Origin: Microcoleus sp. AS-A8
Lineage (GTDB): Bacteria > Cyanobacteriota > Cyanobacteriia > Cyanobacteriales > Coleofasciculaceae
NCBI GenBank assembly: GCA_039962225.1
Contig: JAMPKV010000009.1
Coordinates: 186,001 to 250,000, forward strand
Direction: 5' to 3'
Length of the DNA: 64,000 nt
The position numbers and the translations under genes are program-made. This document shows, in pieces, positions 17,170 through 25,928 of the stretch; positions within the stretch are counted from its first letter, which is position 1, and every line of letters begins with the position of its first letter. The notes beneath the pieces were generated by a model. That model was not told the origin of the DNA. It made no database searches and saw only the letters and a program-made list of their open reading frames with translations.

Positions 17170-18782
17170 CAGAAATGCAGACATCACTATTTCCACCACG
17201 CACTGTTGCCGAGTTAGTAGAAGATATACAAAAGCTAACTGAAGAAATCCAAGAGTTATATAGTCAAGACGAAACACCAATCGTTATTGGCTGGAGTGGC
17301 GGAAAAGATAGTACCTGTGTTCTACAACTTGTATGGAATGCGATCGCAGCCCTGCCACCAGAGAAACGAACTAAAAAAATTTACGTTATCACGACAGACA
17401 CGCTGGTAGAAAATCCGATTGTCTCTGCTTGGGTACGCAAATCTCTAGAGCGGATGAAAGCTGCTGCCCAAGATCAAGGACTACCCATAGAACCCCATCT
17501 ACTCTCTCCCGCAGTCAAAGACACATTCTGGGTTTGCTTAATGGGCAAAGGCTATCCAGCACCTAGAAATCGTTTCAGGTGGTGTACTGAACGCCTAAAA
17601 ATTAAGCCTGCTGACTCTTTCATTCGTGAAGTAATCAGAACTAAAGGTGAAGTGATTCTTGCCTTGGGTACTCGGAAGGATGAAAGCATTAAACGGGCTG
17701 CAACAATGGCTAAACATAGACAGGGGCGAGTGCGAGATCGCCTGAACCCTAACCCTAGCCGACCTTGCTCCCTGATTTACGTTCCTATTGAAGACTGGCG
17801 TACTGATGAAGTCTGGATTTACTTGAATCAGTGGAAAAACCCTTGGGGAAACAGTAACAAAGACTTATTCACCATGTATCGAGGTGCGACAGCAGATAAT
17901 GAATGCCCCTTAGTGGTAGATACTTCTACCCCTAGCTGTGGCAGTTCTCGTTTTGGTTGTTGGGTTTGCACGATGGTTGATAAGGATAAATCGATGGAGG
18001 CGATGATCCAAAATGATGACGAGAAGGAATGGATGCAGCCTTTACTCGATATCCGCAATGAATTAGATGTTGAGGACGATCGCCCTAAGAGAGACTTCCG
18101 CCGCATCTATGGTAAAGTCGAACTTTTTGAGCGCAATGTTGACGGTGAAATGTCAGTTGAACCAGTTCCCGGCCCCTATACTAAATACTGGCGGGAACAT
18201 TGGTTAAGGCGAGTCTTAGAAGCACAAACCCAAGTTCGCCGCACCGCACCCCCAGAAATGCGCGATATCACCCTCATTACCCATGAAGAACTGAGTGAAA
18301 TTCGCCGCATCTGGTTAGAAGAAAAGCACGAGTTCGACGACAGCTTACCCCGCATTTACGAAGAAGTCACAGGCGAACCCTTCCAAGACACTCGTCCCAG
18401 TGCAGAACGGAGACTACTCGGCAGTGACGAGTGGACAGTGTTAAATGAAATCTGTGAGGATGAAATGCACCTAGAACTCATGGCGAGACTGCTAGACACA
18501 GAAAACCAGTATCACGCAAAATCCCGGCGCGGTGTCTACGACAGCCTGGAGAAATGCTTTGCCAGCAGTTCTCGTTCTAAGGATGAAGCAATTGAGAATG
18601 CCCACTATCAAAGAAATTTGAAAAATACCGTCAAAGCTCTAAAAGATGATACGGCTGAAATTCACGAGGTTAGACAACTGTTCGAGCAAAGCGATCGCGA
18701 CGAAGCAAAGCAGCTTAATTTAAATTGGGCAAGCTTGAAATTCTCAAGCAAAAACTCAGATGAGGAAAATTCGGACGATTAG
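17166..18782 (+). CDS. dndC: DNA phosphorothioation sulfurtransferase DndC
   Basis: A 538-residue member of the PAPS-reductase-like ATP pyrophosphatase family. It activates the DNA backbone with ATP and carries an Fe-S cluster for sulfur transfer within the DndCDE complex. The PP-loop SGGKDST is at residues 44-50, followed by the family blocks RNRFRWCTERLKIKP, LGTRKDES and the Cys-rich segment CGSSRFGCWVCTMV that supplies cluster ligands. ATG 17166 overlaps the HNH gene stop; an in-frame GTG lies 15 nt upstream. In other genomes dndD follows directly. Here the operon is broken after dndC by a REP-RAYT-REP segment. Full family length; no defect seen. Confidence 0.96.
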   Translation: MTEMQTSLFPPRTVAELVEDIQKLTEEIQELYSQDETPIVIGWSGGKDSTCVLQLVWNAIAALPPEKRTKKIYVITTDTLVENPIVSAWVRKSLERMKAAAQDQGLPIEPHLLSPAVKDTFWVCLMGKGYPAPRNRFRWCTERLKIKPADSFIREVIRTKGEVILALGTRKDESIKRAATMAKHRQGRVRDRLNPNPSRPCSLIYVPIEDWRTDEVWIYLNQWKNPWGNSNKDLFTMYRGATADNECPLVVDTSTPSCGSSRFGCWVCTMVDKDKSMEAMIQNDDEKEWMQPLLDIRNELDVEDDRPKRDFRRIYGKVELFERNVDGEMSVEPVPGPYTKYWREHWLRRVLEAQTQVRRTAPPEMRDITLITHEELSEIRRIWLEEKHEFDDSLPRIYEEVTGEPFQDTRPSAERRLLGSDEWTVLNEICEDEMHLELMARLLDTENQYHAKSRRGVYDSLEKCFASSSRSKDEAIENAHYQRNLKNTVKALKDDTAEIHEVRQLFEQSDRDEAKQLNLNWASLKFSSKNSDEENSDD

Positions 18783-18825
18783 CCTTATTGAGTAAGCTTA
18801 CATCTTGCACTACCCCACTAACCCA

Positions 18826-18947
18826 CCAGGGATTTAAATCCCTGGCTAATAGATAAAGTCCTCTAAAGAGGACTAAATGGTAGCAAGAAAAGAGTTTCAG
18901 TCCATTTTAATGGACTTAATCTATGAGCCGGGGAATTAATTCCCCGG
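18826..18947. repeat. inverted REP pair, left flank of RAYT gene
   Basis: Palindromes at 18826-18845 (CCAGGG... type), 18857-18874 (AGTCCTCTAAAGAGGACT), 18899-18916 (AGTCCATTTTAATGGACT) and 18928-18947 (CCGGGG... type). The linkers CTAATAG and CTATGAG mark two units facing each other. It begins 44 nt after the dndC stop and may end the dndC transcript. Confidence 0.9.
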
Positions 18948-18989
18948 CGGTTGAGAGCGTTAGGGACAAAAGCTCAATCAATAAATCCT

Positions 18990-19433
18990 TCAGCTAGGGT
19001 GCCAACGTTTTGGAGAATCATCTTGATTCGTCGCCTGTTCCAAAGACGCGATCGCAGTTCCATTTAAATGATGTGCTTTCTGATTCTTCACAGAATCAAC
19101 CGCTTGCTCCAGTTGCTTGCCTCCCAGCGAAAATACACCATATCCCTCCTGCCAACCAAATTTATTTAAAGAAGCTGACAAAGCCTGATTTAGATGATGA
19201 GCGCTGCTTCCTTTAATCTTTTTGGTAAAATCAGCTATTGCTAGCTTTGGGGGAATAGAAACTACCAAATGAATATGATCTTCAACACCACCAATCGCAT
19301 GAACAATACAACGAATATCATCAGCTTTAGCAATAATATAACGGTAAAGCTCATCCTCTCTATCAGAATTAATCAGAGGCTGACGCTCTTTCGTCGCCCA
19401 GACAAGATGATAGTAAAGTCGCCAAAGAGCCAT
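18990..19433 (-). CDS. REP-associated tyrosine transposase (RAYT), probably inactive
   Basis: A 147-residue Y1_Tnp/IS200-like protein: MALWRLYYHLVWATKERQPL, the HUH metal motif in EDHIHLVVSIPP, KIKGSSAHHLN and GWQEGYGVFSLG. RAYTs are domesticated single-strand transposases that recognise REP palindromes. The REP pairs on both sides (18826-18947 and 19547-19667) fit this assignment. In cyanobacterial relatives the catalytic tyrosine sits in a YVxxQKxHH block. Here the block reads DSVKNQKAHH, with Ser (TCT at 19092-19094) where Tyr is expected, one base away from TAT. If that alignment holds, strand cleavage is lost although the HUH site remains. The gene runs against the dnd operon and separates dndC from dndD. 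Confidence 0.88.
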   Translation of the reverse strand: MALWRLYYHLVWATKERQPLINSDREDELYRYIIAKADDIRCIVHAIGGVEDHIHLVVSIPPKLAIADFTKKIKGSSAHHLNQALSASLNKFGWQEGYGVFSLGGKQLEQAVDSVKNQKAHHLNGTAIASLEQATNQDDSPKRWHPS

Positions 19434-19546
19434 TTAGGTTATTGTTGGGGTTTTCCCTAAATTTACACCATTTATCAATTTGACACTCACAGCCTTTAAA
19501 CTGGTACTTTGTATCTTGCAACCTTCTCTGTAGATAGCGACCCCCA

Positions 19547-19667
19547 CCGTGGAATTAATTCCACGGCTAATAGATAAAGTCCACTTAAGTGGACTAAAAT
19601 CCACGCCACTAAACATTTAGTCCTCTGAAGAGGACTTTCCCTATGAGCCAGGGAATTAATTCTCTGG
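19547..19667. repeat. inverted REP pair, right flank of RAYT gene
   Basis: Palindromes at 19547-19566 (CCGTGG... type), 19578-19595 (AGTCCACTTAAGTGGACT), 19619-19636 (AGTCCTCTGAAGAGGACT) and 19648-19667 (CCAGGG... with one mismatch in the right arm). Linkers CTAATAG and CTATGAG again mark facing units. The left-flank copy differs mainly by compensated changes that keep the palindromes paired. Confidence 0.9.
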
Positions 19668-19774
19668 CGTTTAACAACGCAGCTATACTCCCCAGCCCTT
19701 AGATTTTGCTGTCTATATTTATCCATATTTATAACCATAAAATTTTAGATTAAAAAGCTATTTCATCAGTACCA

Positions 19775-19785
19775 TATAATATAAT
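19775..19785 (+). promoter_or_regulatory. possible -10 region for dndD
   Basis: Overlapping TATAAT boxes (19775-19780 and 19780-19785) lie 44-54 nt upstream of the dndD start in an AT-rich stretch after the REP pair. No good -35 is seen at 17 bp. They may give dndD its own promoter now that it is separated from dndC. Confidence 0.35.
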
Positions 19786-19828
19786 GGCATAACTAGATTT
19801 TCTCTAAATAAACTGCCTCTTATTTAAA

Positions 19829-21814
19829 GTGATATTTCTTGAACTCGTCCTGCAAAATTTTGGCCCATACCTTGGCAAACAAGTTATCAATCTCCGTCCA
19901 GAAATTGATGACGCCACTCGCCCAATTATCCTGTTTGGCGGCATGAATGGCGGCGGTAAAACAACGCTTATGGATGCCATTCGCCTCGCTCTCTATGGTT
20001 CTCGCGCCCAATGTTCCACACGCGGCAATTTAAGCTATCCCGACTTCCTTACTCAGTCTGTCAACCGCAATACGCCACCCACAGAAAAAGCCCGAATTGA
20101 ATTAGCCTTTGAAGTCATCCAAGACGATAGACCTACTACCTTAAGAGTGGTCAGATATTGGACAGCAGACCCCAAAGATGGCAAAGACACATTAGGTGTC
20201 CTCATTGATGAAGAATGGCCTGATAAAGCCCTAGCGAATACCTGGGACGAGTATATTGAAAACTTACTCCCGTTAGGGATTTCCAACCTATTTCTCTTCG
20301 ACGGTGAACAAGTCAAAGAACTTGCCGAACTCGAAACACCACCCCCCATTGTCGTTGGAGCCATTCAATCCCTATTAGGCTTAGAACTAGCAGAACGCCT
20401 ATCAACAGACTTAGATATTCTAGTCAGCCGCAAGCGCAGGGAAATCGCCAGCGCCAAAGACATCGCAACTTTAGAAGAAATTGAACAAAAACTGCATCAA
20501 CAAAAAGACGAATTAGAAGCTGAAACGCAAGAATTATCTGGTCTTAATGCCGAATTACAACGAGCAGAAGAAAAACAGCACTTAGCCCAAGAAAAGTTCA
20601 TCTATGAAGGCGGTAAAATTGCTAGCGATCGCAACCTACTCCAAAGCCAATACAAAGACCTAACCGCAGAGGCAGACGACACCCGTCAGGCAATGAGAGA
20701 ATTAGCGGCGGGTGCCTTACCATTAACCCTAATTTCACCCCTGCTTACTCAAGCTCAATCCCAAGCCGAAACAGAAAGCCGTATTACTCAGCGGCAGATG
20801 GCACAGGATGTCTTAAAAGAGCGCGCTCAACGCCTATTGGATTATATTACCCAATTAAAATTAAATGCCAAACACCTAGAAAGAATTAAAACATTCCTAG
20901 AGGGAGAAAATCAAGAACTCGAACAAGAAATTGCCGCGAACAAAGAACCCTGGTTACTAGCTGATAGCGAGGCTTTAACTCAACTAGAGAATCTCATTAA
21001 ACATGACCTAAAATACAGCCAATATAAAGCCACTAAAAAACAGGAAAATCTCAAAGAACTCGAAACCGAAATTGATTTCTTAGACCGACAAATTGCTACT
21101 GCTGCATCGCCCGAAGCTTACGAACAGTTGAAAAATGCCGTTAAAGAGGCACAAAACGAAGTCGCAAAAGCCAAAGCCGCCCATGAAAGCGTAAATCGCC
21201 GCTGTGAGGAATTAAAACGTGCGATCGCAAAAACTAAACAAGACTTAGAAGCCTATGCAGAGGACAATATCAAACTGAGAAATAATCAACATATTATCAC
21301 CTCTGCCGCCAAGGTCCAAGCTACACTCAAACTCTTTAAAGAGCGATTAACCCTCAAAAAACTGAATAAATTAGAAATAGAAGTAACAGAGTGTTTCCGC
21401 TATCTCCTGCACAAATCTGACTTAGTACATCGGGTTGCCATTGATACGAGTAGCTTTAGCCTTTCCCTGTACGACCTCTCTGGACAACTCGTTCCCAAAC
21501 ATCGCCTTTCAGCAGGGGAAAAGCAGCTACTTGCGATCGCATTTCTCTGGGGACTCGCCCGCGTCTCCGGACGCCACCTCCCGATCGCGATCGACACACC
21601 CCTCGGACGCCTCGACTCCTCCCACCGCACCAACCTGATTGATCGCTACTTTCCCGCCGCCTCCCATCAGGTGATTCTCCTGTCCACCGACACCGAAATC
21701 GGCAAAACCGAAGTCGAACGCCTGAGAGAAGCAGACGCGATCGCACGGGAGTATCTCTTGAAATACGACCCCACCAAGCGCCAAACCAGCGCCCAGTTGG
21801 GTTACTTTTGGTAA
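19829..21814 (+). CDS. dndD: DNA phosphorothioation ATPase DndD (SMC/Rad50-like)
   Basis: A 661-residue SMC-like ATPase. Walker A lies near residues 36-46 (FGGMNGGGKTTLMD). Long coiled-coil arms (about 195-560) follow, then the ABC signature LSAGEKQLLAIAF and Walker B LPIAIDTPLGRLD near the C-terminus. DndD hydrolyses ATP and is thought to open or nick DNA for sulfur insertion with DndC and DndE. The start is GTG at 19829, preceded by only weak purines, so expression may be low. Normally dndD follows dndC and precedes dndE. Here it is isolated behind the RAYT insertion, and dndE is found 32 kb away on the other strand. The frame is intact. Confidence 0.94.
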   Translation: MIFLELVLQNFGPYLGKQVINLRPEIDDATRPIILFGGMNGGGKTTLMDAIRLALYGSRAQCSTRGNLSYPDFLTQSVNRNTPPTEKARIELAFEVIQDDRPTTLRVVRYWTADPKDGKDTLGVLIDEEWPDKALANTWDEYIENLLPLGISNLFLFDGEQVKELAELETPPPIVVGAIQSLLGLELAERLSTDLDILVSRKRREIASAKDIATLEEIEQKLHQQKDELEAETQELSGLNAELQRAEEKQHLAQEKFIYEGGKIASDRNLLQSQYKDLTAEADDTRQAMRELAAGALPLTLISPLLTQAQSQAETESRITQRQMAQDVLKERAQRLLDYITQLKLNAKHLERIKTFLEGENQELEQEIAANKEPWLLADSEALTQLENLIKHDLKYSQYKATKKQENLKELETEIDFLDRQIATAASPEAYEQLKNAVKEAQNEVAKAKAAHESVNRRCEELKRAIAKTKQDLEAYAEDNIKLRNNQHIITSAAKVQATLKLFKERLTLKKLNKLEIEVTECFRYLLHKSDLVHRVAIDTSSFSLSLYDLSGQLVPKHRLSAGEKQLLAIAFLWGLARVSGRHLPIAIDTPLGRLDSSHRTNLIDRYFPAASHQVILLSTDTEIGKTEVERLREADAIAREYLLKYDPTKRQTSAQLGYFW

Positions 21815-22049
21815 GTAGATTAAAGGAAGCGAATCAAAATCCCTTTTTATCACTGAGTCGATCGCCCCAAAGCGCCAAACAATTGTTGAGCCTGGTTATT
21901 GTTGGTAAGAGGTAACCTATTCGATTTGGGATTTAAAATTGCTCACACCAAAGCTTGTGTTGGCTGGGCAGATTTTAGGAGTCATAGAGTTTCACTTTAA
22001 CAGGATTACCAATTATCCTAGAAACTCTATCAAATCTTATTTCCATCGT

Positions 22050-22544
22050 ATGTCCGAACGGGGTTTACAAAGAGTAATCGATCGCATTGCCGGCACTCTC
22101 GCCAGAGATTTCTTAGTGCAAACAACCGTAAACAATTTAAGGGAGGTTCTTAACGTTGATCGTGTAGTCTTGTATTACTTTTATGATGAGTGGGAAGGAC
22201 GAGTGACTATTGAGTCTTTAAGTTCTGAACAGTTTTCGATCCTCGGCTCCAGCGGCCCCGACGAGTGCTTTAATGACGAATATGCCCAAATGTACCGAGA
22301 AGGACGGGTAAGAGCGATCGCAGATATTGAAACAGAACCCATCCATCCTTGCCACCGCGATTTCCTCCGAACAATGCAGATTCGTGCTAATTTAGCCGTA
22401 CCTGTTTTGCAGGGCGAAAAGCTATGGGGACTGCTCATTGCTCATCACTGCCAAGATATTCACTCTTGGTTACTATCGGATATTGAGGTGATGCAAAAAG
22501 CCGCAAAAACATTAGCCATGACTTCTGCAATTCAACAGAGCTAA
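22050..22544 (+). CDS. stand-alone GAF protein with cyanobacteriochrome motifs
   Basis: About 164 residues forming a single GAF domain with no output module. It has the canonical bilin-attachment Cys-His pair (Cys101-His102 in HPCHRDFL), a DXCF motif (residues 71-74, PDECFNDEY), and the family text RANLAVPVLQGEKLWGLLIAHHC. DXCF plus Cys-His is the pattern of dual-cysteine blue/green or violet/orange cyanobacteriochromes such as TePixJ. ATG 22050 is taken as the start; an in-frame TTG at 21939 would add 37 residues of ordinary-looking sequence. It lies 235 nt after dndD on the same strand and is convergent with txlA. Without a kinase or cyclase domain it must signal through a partner, or be a relic of a larger sensor. 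Confidence 0.8.
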   Translation: MSERGLQRVIDRIAGTLARDFLVQTTVNNLREVLNVDRVVLYYFYDEWEGRVTIESLSSEQFSILGSSGPDECFNDEYAQMYREGRVRAIADIETEPIHPCHRDFLRTMQIRANLAVPVLQGEKLWGLLIAHHCQDIHSWLLSDIEVMQKAAKTLAMTSAIQQS

Positions 22545-22585
22545 TACTAACAGGTCATTGATCAAGTAAAAATTAATGACCAATA

Positions 22586-22653
22586 GGGTGCGTGAGGCGC
22601 ATAGTGTTCAGCAATTTCTCTCAATTGTGCAACTTTCTGCGCCGTAACGCACC
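22586..22653. repeat. GGTGCGT...ACGCACC palindromic repeat
   Basis: GGTGCGT (22587-22593) pairs with ACGCACC (22647-22653), and GGCGCA (22596-22601) with TGCGCC (22638-22643). The hairpin sits between the convergent GAF and txlA genes, where it could also stop both transcripts. Confidence 0.65.
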
Positions 22654-22668
22654 TTGAATAAGCCAAAT

Positions 22669-23271
22669 TTACGGTTGCACTTGAGCACCGTGAGTCCGAG
22701 GGTCATCTTGACTGGTTTTGGTTGTAGAGACGGGGGCGTCAAAAGCAGAAACCTGTCCGTTAGCTTGAGTATAAGGTAGAGGAAGAGCGGCCACTAAAGC
22801 CTCTAAATTAGCATCCATGATGCTCCGAGGTTGTTCCCCAATAGCTTGAGCGATCGCTTTTCCATCTTCCCCAAAAAACACAAAATGAGGAATACCATCC
22901 ACCCGATAATTGAGGATTTCTGGTAACCATTTGCTGTTATCTACATTCAACATCACAAAATTAACGCCATCCCCATATTTATCTTTGAGTTCCCCCAAAT
23001 CGTTCGCCATCGCCTGACAACTGGTACACCAGTTAGCATAGAACTCCATGACGGTTGGCTTGCCATTGCTCAGTGCCACTTCTAAGGGGGTAGATGCCTC
23101 TGCTTGGACATCCAGGGAAGTCGCACCCGTTTGGGTTTGCGTTCCTAAAAATAGGGCAATACCGAGGGCAAAGGCAACCAGCGTGATCAAAAAATTTCTC
23201 AGGCGTTGACCAACAGTGGTTTCAGCCATCTGAGGGGAGGTTGGTGCAGAATCAGGTGTATTCGTAGCCAT
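22669..23271 (-). CDS. txlA: thylakoid thioredoxin-like protein TxlA/HCF164 type
   Basis: A 200-residue membrane-anchored thioredoxin. After a short polar N-terminus one hydrophobic anchor (about residues 26-46) is followed by a thioredoxin fold with the active site WCTSC (Cys82, Cys85). The insertions are typical of TxlA/HCF164, the lumenal thiol reductant needed for cytochrome b6f assembly. The tail is rich in Thr, Ser and Gln. Family knowledge places it on the thylakoid membrane, receiving electrons via CcdA. The start ATG at 23271 is backed by the fit to the family. It is divergent from the NIL-ferredoxin gene with a 51-nt shared promoter region, so both may be co-regulated. Confidence 0.92.
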   Translation of the reverse strand: MATNTPDSAPTSPQMAETTVGQRLRNFLITLVAFALGIALFLGTQTQTGATSLDVQAEASTPLEVALSNGKPTVMEFYANWCTSCQAMANDLGELKDKYGDGVNFVMLNVDNSKWLPEILNYRVDGIPHFVFFGEDGKAIAQAIGEQPRSIMDANLEALVAALPLPYTQANGQVSAFDAPVSTTKTSQDDPRTHGAQVQP

Positions 23272-23322
23272 GCTTAACTGAGCTTATAAACTGTTACATT
23301 TCACACACACTTTAACAAGACG

Positions 23323-23727
23323 ATGAAAAAACGGGTAACGCTAACCTTTCCTAAACGCACCGTTCACATGCCAGTGACTTACCGACTGGCAAAGGATTTT
23401 AATGTAGCGGCAAATATCATCCGTGCCCAAGTAGCGCCGAATCAAATCGGGACGTTAGTCGTGGAATTATTGGGGGATATTGATGAGTTAGATGCTGCGA
23501 TTGAGTGGATGCGATCGCAAGACATCAATGTGTCCCTAATAGGACGCGAAATTTTGATTGATGAAGACAGTTGTGTCGATTGTGGCTTATGTACAGGTGT
23601 TTGTCCCACCCAAGCGCTGACACTTGACCCAGTGACATTCAAACTCAACTTTACGCGATCGCGTTGCATTGTCTGCGAACAGTGTATTCCTACCTGTCCG
23701 GTTCAAGCCATTTCTACTAATCTTTAA
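23323..23727 (+). CDS. NIL domain plus 2[4Fe-4S] ferredoxin
   Basis: A 134-residue protein. The N-terminal NIL domain (about 1-75) is a small ferredoxin-like alpha/beta fold also found on MetN transporters. The C-terminal bacterial-type ferredoxin has two complete CxxCxxCxxxCP motifs (Cys84, 87, 90, 94 and Cys115, 118, 121, 125), so it should hold two [4Fe-4S] clusters. NIL-ferredoxins are widespread in cyanobacteria and are linked to sulfur or electron-transfer metabolism, without a proven partner. ATG 23323 gives the natural N-terminus MKKRVTLTFP. It shares a short intergenic region with divergent txlA. Confidence 0.92.
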   Translation: MKKRVTLTFPKRTVHMPVTYRLAKDFNVAANIIRAQVAPNQIGTLVVELLGDIDELDAAIEWMRSQDINVSLIGREILIDEDSCVDCGLCTGVCPTQALTLDPVTFKLNFTRSRCIVCEQCIPTCPVQAISTNL

Positions 23728-24107
23728 ATTTTGAACTTCAGATTAGGAGTATGGCTACCCGCTTAAGCCGGGACAGATCGGTTCATAGGACTTAGGCAAA
23801 GCCTCTACAAACAACTGTATGGCATTCCTGGAAAAGCCGGAAAATTTCAAATCCCAAAAATCTCTATTAGGGATGATTACTCTACCTTTGAAAACGGCTA
23901 TTCTGACTACAAAGCTATACGCCTATTGCAGGCTTTCGTGGCCTGGCGATTGCTGTTGATCGGGTAGATGCTTGTATCGAGCCGCTGACCCAGTGTCAGA
24001 ACATGTAAGTGAGCGTGTTTTGCAGCTAAAACAGTGATCGAGGTTCTGCTTCAACGACTAAACCTGCCACAAAAAGCAGCTCATCATCCATTCATCGGCA
24101 CGAAAGC
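23728..24107. other. gene-free stretch, possible decayed coding remnant
   Basis: A frame without its own plausible start runs from about 23793 to 23966 on the plus strand (contains KQLYGIPGKAGKFQIPK). It has no family that I recognise. The stretch shows no RNA gene or strong hairpin and looks like old coding DNA. Confidence 0.3.
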
Positions 24108-24677
24108 TTAACGATTGTTATTGTTGTTATTTAACAGTGGTCGCACGATTAAAAAGCCTGTGCCAAAGGCTGTTAATACAATCAGTAAGATAGCGACCAG
24201 TAACATCCAACCACTGACATCAGGGAACCCCTCGGAATGCTGAGTGCGGCGAGGACGCTCCTCTTGTTCAATCACCACCGTCTCTCGGTAAGGGGAGGGA
24301 ATCGGTTCAGGAGCCTGAGGAGGGGGTGCAAATTCCTCTTGGATAGTGGTCGCCCTAGGAGGCGGCGGAGGCGGTGCAACGGGGCGGGGTTCGGGTGGCT
24401 TCGGGGGCTGAGGTCGAGGAATCTCTACCTCATTCACGGAGCCAAAAGACGCCACAATCTGCTGGAGATGCTGAGCAGACTGAACAACTTTTTCGACTTG
24501 TTGTCGCAGTTGTTGATTTTGCTGGACTAACTGCTGATTCTGAGATTTTAGGGATTCTACCGTCTCCCGTGCGCCTTGTAACTCAGCCGCGAGTTCTCGA
24601 TAGACTGAAATAGGGACAGATGGGCTGTATGGATTGGAGTTTTTTTTGCTGTAACGGTCAGTTGGGGGGGTTTGCAT
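24108..24677 (-). CDS. coiled-coil, proline-rich, tail-anchored membrane protein
   Basis: A 189-residue protein of unknown function. After a polar N-terminus a coiled coil (about 25-75, many Gln and Leu: LKSQNQQLVQQNQQLRQQVE) is followed by a Pro-rich linker (PRPQPPKPPEPRPVAPPPPPP) and a single membrane helix near the C-terminus (about 155-178, WMLLVAILLIVLTAFGTGFL), then a short Asn-run tail. The order suggests a cytoplasmic coiled coil carried on the membrane by its tail. Cyanobacterial homologues are, as far as I recall, uncharacterised. It is co-directional with thiD upstream, separated by about 150 nt. Confidence 0.82.
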   Translation of the reverse strand: MQTPPTDRYSKKNSNPYSPSVPISVYRELAAELQGARETVESLKSQNQQLVQQNQQLRQQVEKVVQSAQHLQQIVASFGSVNEVEIPRPQPPKPPEPRPVAPPPPPPRATTIQEEFAPPPQAPEPIPSPYRETVVIEQEERPRRTQHSEGFPDVSGWMLLVAILLIVLTAFGTGFLIVRPLLNNNNNNR

Positions 24678-24825
24678 AGAAGGATTAATCTAAAAATGAC
24701 AGGTTATGGGTATCGCAAACTTCTGTAAGGTCACAATAGTGGAATTATGAGTCCAAGCTCAGCAATTTTTCCAGAAATTGACCATCTATTCAACCTTACT
24801 CGTGCACCCCGTTTAATTTTGAGGG

Positions 24826-25644
24826 CTAGGAGCGCAATAAGGGAAAAAAGTGTCCCACTGGCCCTGTTCCCTGACCAATGTCTAAGGCATAGTTTAATGC
24901 CGTTGTGACATAATCCTTAGCGCATCGCACCGCCGACACCAGATTTTTTCCCTGTGCTAGATTGGCCGCGATCGCACTACTGAGCGTACAACCTGTCCCA
25001 TGGGTATGGCGGGTTTCCACCAGCTCCGTTTTCAGGATAGTTAGCTCTTGACCATCAAACCAGACATCAACCCCGCGCAGGTTGCCTGTCATTCCTCCCC
25101 CTTTGACGAGGACAGCCGTCACCCCCAGTTGATGAATGCGTTGGGCTGCCGCTTGCATATCCTCTAGGGTATTAATAGCTAAACCACTCAACATCTGGGC
25201 TTCGTAGCGGTTCGGCGTGACAATGGTTGCCAGGGGCATCAGAACATCCCGTAAACACTCTACAGCCGGATCATCAATCAATTGGGCACCCGTTCGGGAT
25301 ACCATCACCGGGTCTACCACCAGGTTATCCAAACCTAAGGTTTTTACCTGGGTCGCCACGGCCTGAATAATGTCCTGATTGAGTAACATCCCAGTTTTGG
25401 TCGCCTGGACGCCGATATCGCTGACTACCGCCTCGATTTGGGCAACCACTGCCTCTGGAGGCAGGGCATCCACGCGCGACACGCCCTGAGTATTCTGTGC
25501 AGTTATACAAGTCAGGGCACTGGCACCGTGTACGCGGTGAAAGGCGAATGTTTTTAAATCTGCTTGAATCCCAGCGCCGCCGCCGCTATCAGAACCAGCT
25601 ATTGTTAGGGCAACGGGTACGCTTGATTGAGTTTGACGGGTCAT
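24826..25644 (-). CDS. thiD: hydroxymethylpyrimidine/phosphomethylpyrimidine kinase
   Basis: ThiD phosphorylates HMP to HMP-P and then HMP-PP, the pyrimidine half of thiamine. The 272-residue ribokinase-like protein has the substrate-binding start ALTIAGSDSGGGAGIQADLKTF, TCITAQNTQGV, the VVDPVMVS(R)TG block and the C-terminal anion hole with the catalytic Asp replaced in context by HTHGTGCTLSSAIAANLA (GTGC motif). Length is normal for single-domain ThiD. No TPP riboswitch was recognised upstream, so regulation cannot be stated. It follows ftsZ on the same strand after 284 nt and is probably transcribed separately. Confidence 0.96.
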   Translation of the reverse strand: MTRQTQSSVPVALTIAGSDSGGGAGIQADLKTFAFHRVHGASALTCITAQNTQGVSRVDALPPEAVVAQIEAVVSDIGVQATKTGMLLNQDIIQAVATQVKTLGLDNLVVDPVMVSRTGAQLIDDPAVECLRDVLMPLATIVTPNRYEAQMLSGLAINTLEDMQAAAQRIHQLGVTAVLVKGGGMTGNLRGVDVWFDGQELTILKTELVETRHTHGTGCTLSSAIAANLAQGKNLVSAVRCAKDYVTTALNYALDIGQGTGPVGHFFPLLRS

Positions 25645-25928
25645 ATTAAAGAATAAAGACCGATTTTAGCTATTTCTTATTCCAGCCCATAGCTATAGAT
25701 GACATCCAGGTATCAGAGCTTGTAAAAATACGAATCTGGGCGAATGCACTACAGAGGAATTTTGTACCCTAGTGAAACGCTTAGGGTGATAATACCTCGA
25801 TTTTGAGTTTCAAAGCCCGATTCAACGTTAACAGTAGATGACGTACCTGAACCAACACAATTTTTTAATCAATTTTCAGCTTCGAGGAACTTGTATTCTC
25901 CTCAGTTTCTACTCAAGGTTAATCAGCC

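Noticed and set aside
15000-21900. dndFGH restriction genes in the dnd locus
   Set aside because: No gene of the DndF, DndG or DndH type is seen; the only nuclease is the embedded HNH protein.
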